From SZUA-430 sp044220975 (GTDB lineage Bacteria > Pseudomonadota > Alphaproteobacteria > Micropepsales > Micropepsaceae), in assembly GCA_044220975.1 (NCBI GenBank), contig JBGAPZ010000031.1:1-45518 (forward strand): DNA of 45,518 nt, written 5' to 3'. Both the position numbers and the translations under genes were made by a program. Each line of letters opens with the position of its first letter. The first letter of the stretch is position 1. The notes below the pieces were generated by a model. The model made no database searches and was not told the origin of the DNA. It worked only from the letters and a program-made list of their open reading frames with translations. Below, in pieces: positions 40,349 through 45,518 of the stretch.

Positions 40349-40382
40349 TCCCTGGGTGGCCGGGTCAAGCCCGGCCATGACG
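40349..40382 (+). repeat. REP-like palindrome, copy 8 (consensus-like)
   Basis: The most regular forward copy: CCTGGGTGGCCGGGTCAAGC then CCGGCCATGACG. The stem GGCCGGG/CCCGGCC has a TCAAG loop. It ends 8 bases before the stop codon of the next minus-strand gene. Confidence 0.9.
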
Positions 40383-40389
40383 GACTCTT

Positions 40390-40665
40390 TTAGGCGTCCG
40401 TTGTGAGGTGTCGCCGGAACGCTTGGCGCACCAGGTCAAAGTGGTAGAGCAGCAGCCACAGTCCGATCAGTGAAAGTAGGCTTGCGGGGAGAAATATTGC
40501 CTTGGGCGACGACGCGAATTCCGCCAGCGATAACGCCATGTAGCTTAGGAACAGCACTGTGCGAAAGAGGGACTGCGAAAACGCCCGTACGAACGTGGAC
40601 AGCAGTGTCCATGCACGCGACTGACCTTCTCCATTGTTGCCGGGTTTTGTGTCGATATCTTTCAT
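40390..40665 (-). CDS. Hypothetical membrane protein
   Basis: A 91-residue reading from MKDIDTKPGNNGE (AGGTGG just upstream); the frame to 40695 adds a Cys/Arg leader of doubtful meaning. Hydrophobic segments are at about residues 30-50 (SLFRTVLFLSYMALSLAEF) and 57-77 (IFLPASLLSLIGLWLLLY), with a basic end (RQAFRRHLTTDA). Function unknown. It lies downstream of the PrimPol gene on the same strand, separated from it by the inverted 9-bp arrays. Confidence 0.6.
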   Translation of the reverse strand: MKDIDTKPGNNGEGQSRAWTLLSTFVRAFSQSLFRTVLFLSYMALSLAEFASSPKAIFLPASLLSLIGLWLLLYHFDLVRQAFRRHLTTDA

Positions 40666-40708
40666 GCGCCACCTGCCATCGCTGCATCTTAACACGCGTG
40701 TTGGGCGG

Positions 40709-40750
40709 CGTCCGGTTGGTCCGAAGCGTCCGGAACGTCCGGTTGTCCGG
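40709..40750 (+). repeat. 9-bp unit array, left arm of inverted pair
   Basis: Five units of the type cgTCCGGNN with TCC at 40711, 40720, 40729, 40738 and 40746 (spacing 9, 9, 9, 8). The first 35 bases match the reverse complement of 40874-40908 at 31 of 35 positions. Array plus partner frame a 130-bp spacer just downstream of a primase-helicase gene. It could be replication iterons, a protein-binding array or an attachment-region structure. Confidence 0.75.
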
Positions 40751-40867
40751 TCGCCTCCGTGAACACGGTCGCGGCGATGGCCTAAGCCACGTTTGTCCTG
40801 CTCTTTAGACGTAGCTCCGCATTCCCTTGGTCCTTTGGGAGCAAGGGCGAGTATGAGCGGACATTGC

Positions 40868-40908
40868 GGACGGACCGGACGTACCGGACGCTTCGGACGT
40901 TCCGGACG
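40868..40908 (-). repeat. 9-bp unit array, right arm of inverted pair
   Basis: Read on the minus strand it has five TCC(G/A)-type units at exact 9-base spacing, the mirror of 40709-40750. It ends two bases before the stop codon of the PrimPol–helicase gene (40910-40912), so any transcript leaving that gene would carry both arms and could fold into a long imperfect hairpin. Confidence 0.75.
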
Positions 40909-40909
40909 T

Positions 40910-42673
40910 CTATTGCATGGCGTACTTCCCGCGTTCGTCTTTGCTGAGGGTACCGGTGCGGACCATGCGGTTTAGGCGTTTGCGCAGCGCGTCATAGTTC
41001 ATGTTGCCGTCGAACGTGTCGAGGATGTCTTTCGGGCCTAGCGCAGCGCCGGCGCCTTCGAAGATCTTGCGGATCTTTCTGTCGATTTCATTCCCGCAAT
41101 AATCCGCTGCATCCCCGAGCACCGTCCACAGCCCCCGCGTCGGGTCGAAACTCAGCGCTTTTTCGAATTCCGGGACGTCGTGGCCTCGGCCGTAGAGGAT
41201 GTCGGTTTTGCCTTCGCCTCGTTTGAGGACCAGCGTTGTGTTGGCGGCGCCCGTCAAACCCGTCGTGCCGCTGAGTTCGTCGAAGGGGTCTTCGTCGGCT
41301 GGGGTTTTGCGGCAGTGGTGGACGGCGGCGATCGCGATGCGTTTCTTGAGGGCGAGTTCGGTCAGGCCTTTCAGCGCGTCGTAGTCGTTTTCGTAGAGCG
41401 TGCGGTTCTTGTCGCCCACGGGGCGCACTTTCGTCAGCACGTCCACGACGACGAGGCGCGGGCGTTCGACGCTTTCCACCCATTGCTCGATGCGCGCGAG
41501 GCCGCCTTCGTTCAGCCTTGGGAAATTGTTCTCGAGCGTGAAGAATTTCAGCCGCTTCGGCGCGGGCGCGCCCGCCATCAGCTGCTCCATGCGCGCGTGC
41601 AGGCGGCGCTGGTTGTCTTCGAGGAAGAGGCCGAGCACGTCGCCCTCTTCGCACATCTCGCCCAGCGCCATGCCGCCCGACGCCACGGCGACCGCGCAGC
41701 CCAGCATCAGCCAGCTTTTGCCGCGCTTCGGCCGCGCGCCGAGCAGCGTCGTGCCTTCGACGATGACGCCGGGCACGACCCAGCGGATCGGCTCGAACGT
41801 TTTCGCGGCCAGCACGTCGGCGTCGATGCCTTCGGCGAGCCACTGCGGGTTTTGCTCCGGTCCGGGCAGCGGTTTGCCGGTCAGCGTGCGCGGTTCGCTT
41901 TTGCCTTTGCGCAAGCCCGACGTGATCGTCGCGCGCACTTCGGGCTCGGGCAGGCCCGCCTTCACGCCCTCTTTGAACAGATAGCCGCGCGCGAAGTCCT
42001 CAGAGATCGTGTTCGAGCCGACGAGCTGGCCGAACTTCATCGCGGCGATGTTCAGCGTGTTGTTGCGCGTGCCGACCGGCGCCGCGCGCAGCTTCGCGAT
42101 CTCGTTGTCGGTGACGCAGTTGACGAGCGGGTCTTCGTTGCGATCTTCGATGCGCGCGGGAAGTTCCGGCGGCTGCAGCTTCGGATCGGGCGCGACCAGC
42201 GCATCGAGCAGCCACTCCGGCGCGCGCGCGATATCAACCTTTGCCGGCGTCAGATACCATTCGTAGGTGCGGCCGTTCGGGTGGATGCTGCCGGGTGCCA
42301 GCACGTAACCGCCTTCGCCGCGCACGTCGATGCCGGGGCCAAGCTTGCCGGCGGAGTTCTTCACCGCGAAATCGGGGTAGCGGAAATAGATGTGCTGCCC
42401 CTTGCCCGTCGTCACCATCGGCGTGCGCGGGAAGCCCTTTTTGTAGAATTCGCGCGCGCCTTCTTCGCTGTCGAGGTCGACGACGAAGATGCCGGAGAGT
42501 GCGCCCGTCGCGATCGCGCCGTTCAAATGCGGCGCGCGCTCCCACAGACAGAGTTCGGAATGCGCCGCGTGTTCCTTGCGGTAGCGCTCCCACGGACCTA
42601 ACGGGCGCTTATCTTTGGCCTTGACCGGGAAGACGGAGAAGCCGAAGCCTGCGAGTTCGAACCAGTCGATCAT
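40910..42673 (-). CDS. PrimPol–RepA-type helicase fusion protein (mobile-element replication)
   Basis: A 587-residue protein; its ATG overlaps the stop of the AlpA-like gene (ATGA). Residues ~1-165 are a bifunctional primase/polymerase domain with the metal-binding FVVDLDSEEG (Asp66, Asp68), KGQHIYFRY (His94) and GIDVRGEGGYVLAPGSIH. Residues ~290-510 are a RecA/RepA-type ATPase: Walker A GARPKRGKSWLML (312-324), LFLEDNQRRLHARM, Walker B RPRLVVVDVLTKV, then AAVHHCRKTPADEDP and LSGTTGLTGAANTT. A winged-helix-like C-terminus follows. This architecture belongs to plasmids, satellites and integrative elements, where it starts replication. No integrase is visible here. Confidence 0.9.
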   Translation of the reverse strand: MIDWFELAGFGFSVFPVKAKDKRPLGPWERYRKEHAAHSELCLWERAPHLNGAIATGALSGIFVVDLDSEEGAREFYKKGFPRTPMVTTGKGQHIYFRYPDFAVKNSAGKLGPGIDVRGEGGYVLAPGSIHPNGRTYEWYLTPAKVDIARAPEWLLDALVAPDPKLQPPELPARIEDRNEDPLVNCVTDNEIAKLRAAPVGTRNNTLNIAAMKFGQLVGSNTISEDFARGYLFKEGVKAGLPEPEVRATITSGLRKGKSEPRTLTGKPLPGPEQNPQWLAEGIDADVLAAKTFEPIRWVVPGVIVEGTTLLGARPKRGKSWLMLGCAVAVASGGMALGEMCEEGDVLGLFLEDNQRRLHARMEQLMAGAPAPKRLKFFTLENNFPRLNEGGLARIEQWVESVERPRLVVVDVLTKVRPVGDKNRTLYENDYDALKGLTELALKKRIAIAAVHHCRKTPADEDPFDELSGTTGLTGAANTTLVLKRGEGKTDILYGRGHDVPEFEKALSFDPTRGLWTVLGDAADYCGNEIDRKIRKIFEGAGAALGPKDILDTFDGNMNYDALRKRLNRMVRTGTLSKDERGKYAMQ

Positions 42674-42855
42674 GCCGGCACCTGTTCGCGGGCGGTGAGC
42701 CAATGTTCGACCGCGCTCAAGCGATAGCGGCACAGGCGGCCGAGCTTGAAGTAAGGCGGGCCTTCGCCGTTTGCGCGCCATTTCGCCCAGGTTGCGGGTT
42801 TTATGCCCGTGATGCGGGCCAGTTCCTTTTCGTCGATCAGTGCTGGTTCGGTCAT
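42670..42855 (-). CDS. AlpA/excisionase-like HTH protein
   Basis: A 61-residue protein with GGAGG four bases before the ATG at 42853-42855. It is one helix-turn-helix of the MerR/AlpA (HTH_17) type: LIDEKELARITGIKPATWAK, then WRANGEGPPYFKLGRLCRYR, then LSAVEHWL. Such proteins control integrase genes or act as excisionases on integrated elements. It is translationally coupled to the PrimPol gene (4-bp overlap), giving the regulator–replicase pair typical of small integrative elements. A long open frame extends upstream to 44367 but is antisense to the AI-2E permease gene and is rejected. Confidence 0.85.
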   Translation of the reverse strand: MTEPALIDEKELARITGIKPATWAKWRANGEGPPYFKLGRLCRYRLSAVEHWLTAREQVPA

Positions 42856-42960
42856 GTCGCCTCCGCGGTTGTCAGCCAGGGGCGTATAAATAATACCCAT
42901 TGTGGGACAGAAAAACAGGCCATGCGTGCGCGCGATTTTTGTCCCAGCCGGACGCCGGGT

Positions 42961-42985
42961 GCATGGGTCAAGCCCGGCCATCACG
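42961..42985 (+). repeat. REP-like palindrome, copy 9 (partial)
   Basis: GCATGGGTCAAGCCCGGCCA then TCACG: the right arm is intact, the left arm mutated. It lies in the gap between the AlpA-like and permease genes, at the right edge of the repeat-rich patch. Confidence 0.6.
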
Positions 42986-43087
42986 CCGGGGCACAGGAAC
43001 CCGGGCCAGGTTCGTTCGTTACGTGGGGTTGGGTAACGGGTGCGAGCGTGCGGTGGGTGAATTGACGATAGTGCCGGTCCAAGCATC

Positions 43088-44355
43088 ATGACCGATCTCG
43101 ACGCTGCGCGAGCGGCCGCCGTTCGGCGCATCGAGGAAGCGGAAAGCGCCGAAAAGACGCCCGATCCACCCGCTTCGTCCCGGAAGATCTCGCGCGGGTT
43201 CGCCGCGCGCTCGTCACGCTCATCGTGTTCGCCGTCGGCGTCGTCATGTGGGCGGCGCAGGATATTCTGGTTCCAACGGCCATGGCCGTGGTGCTTGCGC
43301 TCGTGCTCGCGCCGATCGTGAGCGCGCTGGAGCGCTTGCGCATTCCCACAGGCGCCGCCAGCGCACTCGTCGTGCTGTTCGCGGCCGGCGCGCTTGCGGG
43401 TGGAGCGTATGCGGTGGCGCCGGGGGTCGCGAACTGGATCAAGCGGGCGCCGGAGATCGGGCGGTCGATCGAGGCCAAGCTGGAACCGTTGAAGGGCTGG
43501 ATCACGACGTACGAGTCGGCGTCGGACGAACTGGCCAAGATCGCCGACGTCAGCAAAGACAAGCCCGGCACCACCGTGGTTGCCGCCCCCAAGGACGACG
43601 CGACCGTCTTGGAGGTGGCGCCGGGCGTGTTTGCGCAATTGTTCTATGTGGTCGTGCTTGCGCTTTTCCTGATCGGCGGGCGCGACGTCTATCGCAAGCG
43701 GCTGATCTTGCTGGCGAAGGATCGCGCCGACCGCTTGCGCGTCGCGCATATCTTGAGCGACTCGCTGGAGCAAGTGTCGGAATATCTTTTTACGATGATG
43801 TGCGTCAGCATCGGGCTTAGCATCGTCGCCTTCGCGGCCTTTGTGATCGCGGGCATCGACAATGCGCTGTTGTGGGGCGTGCTGTTCGGGGTGGCCAGCA
43901 TCATCCCCTATCTGGGGCCGACGGTTGCGATCTTGGGCTGCGCGCTTGTGCAGTTCGCGGCTGAGCCTACGCTTGCGGACGCGGCCGTCGGGCCCGCGAT
44001 CTTGCTTGCGATCAACACGATCGAGTCGAATATCGTGACGCCGCACTTGGTCTCGCGCCGGGTGGGCGTGAGCGCGCTTGCGATCTTCATCGCGATGGCG
44101 GTGTTGGTGTGGATGTGGGGGGCGGCGGCGTCCGTCCTGGCGGTGCCGCTTCTCATTTTGTTCAACGCCATCGCGCGCAACATCGAAAGCCTGAAGCCTT
44201 ATGCGGCGCTGTTGGCGGAAGAAAGCGCCGAGGCCGCCAGCACGGACGCGGCCACGCGCGCGACGTGGCGCGATTATTTCGCCGGCATCGCGGCGCGCCC
44301 CAGGCTTCGCAAAGCGCCTGCGGGCGATGGGGCGACAGACGCCGCCGCATCGTAG
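43088..44355 (+). pseudogene. Full-length AI-2E permease gene with one-base frameshift
   Basis: From ATG 43088 the frame reads MTDLDAARAAAVRRIEEAES then AEKTPDPP and goes off into Ser/Arg-rich sequence. Adding one A to the four-A run at 43152-43155 turns it into AEKDARSTRFVPEDLARV, which joins the permease frame smoothly and yields about 422 residues. This is either a real one-base deletion, a sequencing error in a homopolymer, or less likely slippage used by the cell. The downstream GTG at 43225 might still make a shortened protein lacking only the soluble leader and part of helix one. Confidence 0.55.
43225..44355 (+). CDS. AI-2E family transporter (N-terminus likely lost to a frameshift)
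   Basis: A 376-residue polytopic permease of the AI-2E/PerM family (GTG 43225). Family marks are ILVPTAMAVVLALVLAPIVS near the start and the large loop at ~60-135. The conserved GVLFGVASIIPYLGPTVAIL and ITN-like INTIESNIVTPHLVSRRVG follow, with membrane helices throughout. Members include the autoinducer-2 exporter TqsA and Na+/H+ antiporters; the substrate here is unknown. The same frame continues upstream as FVPEDLARVRRALVTLIVFA, normal family sequence but without a start codon. The plausible N-terminus MTDLDAARAAAVRRIEEAES is in another frame at 43088 (see next entry). Confidence 0.85.
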   Translation: MFAVGVVMWAAQDILVPTAMAVVLALVLAPIVSALERLRIPTGAASALVVLFAAGALAGGAYAVAPGVANWIKRAPEIGRSIEAKLEPLKGWITTYESASDELAKIADVSKDKPGTTVVAAPKDDATVLEVAPGVFAQLFYVVVLALFLIGGRDVYRKRLILLAKDRADRLRVAHILSDSLEQVSEYLFTMMCVSIGLSIVAFAAFVIAGIDNALLWGVLFGVASIIPYLGPTVAILGCALVQFAAEPTLADAAVGPAILLAINTIESNIVTPHLVSRRVGVSALAIFIAMAVLVWMWGAAASVLAVPLLILFNAIARNIESLKPYAALLAEESAEAASTDAATRATWRDYFAGIAARPRLRKAPAGDGATDAAAS

Positions 44356-44377
44356 ATGCGCGAACAACTAGCCCGGA

Positions 44378-44845
44378 CTATTTCTCAGGCACGCGGGAGC
44401 GGGGCTGCGCGGGAGCGCGTGTGCGCCGCTCGGCATGAAGCTGCTCGGCGTATTGTTCGACCTCTTCGAGGATCGCGTCGAGTTCTTCGTCGCTCAGATG
44501 CTCGATGCCGATGTACTTGTTTTCGCTGTCGCCGACGCGGATCAGTTCGTCGAGCTTGGCTTGAATCGCGGCATTGTCGCGGTTCTGGGTGTTTTGAATG
44601 AGAAACACCATCAAGAAGGTGACGATCGTTGTCGACGTGTTGATGACGAGCTGCCAGGTGTCTGAATACCCAGCTGCGGGACCCACCGCCGCCCAGGCGA
44701 GCACGGCTGCAACGCAAAGGATGAAGACGTAGGGCTTGCCGGCGACCCTAGAGACGGCGCCCGCAAACGGCGCGAACGCGCGCGAGAACGCGTTCGGTTT
44801 CTTCTTTCGGCGTTCTTGCGTTCCCCCGGCCATCGGTTTGCGCAT
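44378..44845 (-). CDS. Low-affinity iron permease family membrane protein
   Basis: A 155-residue protein with a Lys/Arg-rich N-terminus (ERRKKKPNAFSRAFAPFAG) and two membrane helices, about residues 40-58 (YVFILCVAAVLAWAAVG) and 66-84. The latter runs into the family signature TWQLVINTSTTIVTFLMVFL, then IQNTQNRDNAAIQAKLDELI. The soluble tail has EELDAILEEVEQYAEQLHAE. The family was named from yeast Fet4-type iron transport, but the bacterial proteins have little direct evidence of iron uptake. It is convergent with the AI-2E permease gene and divergent from the TIR gene. Confidence 0.88.
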   Translation of the reverse strand: MRKPMAGGTQERRKKKPNAFSRAFAPFAGAVSRVAGKPYVFILCVAAVLAWAAVGPAAGYSDTWQLVINTSTTIVTFLMVFLIQNTQNRDNAAIQAKLDELIRVGDSENKYIGIEHLSDEELDAILEEVEQYAEQLHAERRTRAPAQPRSRVPEK

Positions 44846-44983
44846 CCGTTCCTTGAACGTGATCAGCCGTCAGCAGTAACGGCTTGAAGCGTGACCAGTT
44901 CCAAGTTGGGGTCGCGCCTTTTTTGGAACCTGGCCGATCGGTTCCGCGTTGCAACCGGGATCCTTCGTGAGGACAACCGAGCC

Positions 44984-45469
44984 ATGGCACGATCCGTCTT
45001 CTGCAGCTTTCACCATCAGCCGGATTTGTTTCGGGTGCAGACGATCCGCGGCGCCGGCTTGATCGACGGCAACCTGCCCGCGCGCGAGGCCGAGTGGGAG
45101 GCGATCACGCGTGCAGGCGATACCGCCATCGAGACCTGGATCGCAGAGCAGATGAACGGGCGGCCGGTTGCGATCGTCTTCGTCGGTGCGCACACGGCCG
45201 GGCGCAAATGGATCGATCATGAGATCAAGCGCGCGTGGGATAAGGGGATGGGCGTCTTCGGCATTCACATCCACCGGCTGCTGAATTCGCAAAAGCAACC
45301 GAGTGCGATGGGGGCGAACCCGTTCTTGCACCTCAACTTCTTGAACGGTGGGCAGGACATCCCCTGCCACGACCCGCCGGGATGGAACAGCGCCTCGGTG
45401 CTGCAGTCGATCGCCGAACACATGAACGGCTGGATCGACGAGGCGACCGCACTCAGGGCGAAGTCTTAG
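44984..45469 (+). CDS. TIR-like (DUF1863) protein, Thoeris ThsB-like
   Basis: A 161-residue protein starting at MARSVFCSFHHQPDLFRVQT; GAGGA lies 11 bases upstream. The open frame from 44891 adds unrelated sequence. The order of features follows Thoeris ThsB/DUF1863 proteins. The 'vFfSFHy..D..R...vR' opening is followed by the helix ETWIAEQMNGRPVAIVFVGA. Next come GRKWIDHEIKRAWDKGMGVFG (candidate catalytic Glu80 in W-x-x-x-E) and IHIHRLL, with ANPFLHLNF near the end. ThsB senses phage and makes an NAD-derived signal that activates ThsA. No ThsA is seen on the left; the window ends 49 bp downstream. Confidence 0.82.
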   Translation: MARSVFCSFHHQPDLFRVQTIRGAGLIDGNLPAREAEWEAITRAGDTAIETWIAEQMNGRPVAIVFVGAHTAGRKWIDHEIKRAWDKGMGVFGIHIHRLLNSQKQPSAMGANPFLHLNFLNGGQDIPCHDPPGWNSASVLQSIAEHMNGWIDEATALRAKS

Positions 45470-45518
45470 ACGCCGGCAATTACTTTTTTTAAGAGCGCTG
45501 GAACCGGTGGCGTGGGCC

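Noticed and set aside
36203..40382. REP-like copies considered as a CRISPR array
   Set aside because: Spacing is hundreds of bases and irregular, orientation changes, genes lie between copies, and no cas genes are present.
40750..40870. Spacer between the inverted arrays checked for a tRNA or attachment site
   Set aside because: No cloverleaf, TTCRANY-type loop or CCA end could be traced by eye, and no direct repeat to the other side of the element was found.
40709..40908. TCCGG arrays considered as CRISPR or as a coding tripeptide repeat
   Set aside because: Units are only 9 bp without spacers. A plus-strand frame across the right array gives Gly-Arg-x repeats, but it overlaps the primase antisense and has no supporting start signals.
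42670..44367. 565-residue minus-strand extension of the AlpA-like frame
   Set aside because: The extension is antisense to the AI-2E permease. The real gene is the last 61 codons, which have a strong ribosome-binding site and a complete HTH.

Overview
The window looks like chromosomal DNA from a GC-rich alphaproteobacterium. The best taxonomic evidence is gene content: a GapR (DUF2312) nucleoid protein, a DUF1244 domain joined to N-formylglutamate amidohydrolase, a DUF1036–pyruvate kinase–TPR cluster, glcDEF, and two GANTC (CcrM-type) sites upstream of gapR. I cannot fix the genus. No rRNA, tRNA, CRISPR array, complete insertion sequence or integrase gene was found.

Layout. 0–1 kb: start of an RND efflux adaptor, divergent from a TetR regulator. 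1–5.2 kb: GFA-family protein, OPT transporter, gapR, an N-formylglutamate amidohydrolase/DUF1244 fusion and a small membrane protein. 5.2–14.3 kb: carbon metabolism, with glycerate 2-kinase, DUF1036 protein, pyruvate kinase and a TPR protein, then a Tat-type flavin oxidase and glcDEF behind a 41-residue ribosomal protein L36 gene. Together these could carry glycolate carbon through glycerate and 2-phosphoglycerate to pyruvate, with intermediate steps encoded elsewhere. 14.4–18.8 kb: MltB-type lytic transglycosylase, two LuxR paralogues without a LuxI, a palindromic operator candidate and an MFS exporter with its terminator.

18.8–29.4 kb is an envelope block: LprI-type protein, penicillin-binding protein 1C, a 1629-residue alpha-2-macroglobulin with an intact thioester, a divergent L,D-transpeptidase and a trypsin-like lipoprotein. 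29.4–35.8 kb: DadA-type oxidase, a three-gene peptide-ligase-like set (circularly permuted ATP-grasp, alpha-E, transglutaminase), cytochrome c and hemE.

36–43 kb is an accessory patch. It holds short membrane proteins, at least three broken genes and about nine copies of a REP-like palindrome. It ends in an integrated-element core: AlpA-type regulator plus PrimPol–helicase protein, beside two inverted arrays of 9-bp units. 43–45.5 kb: AI-2E-type permease with an apparent one-base frameshift, low-affinity iron permease family protein and, at the right edge, a Thoeris ThsB-like TIR protein whose partner, if any, lies outside the window.
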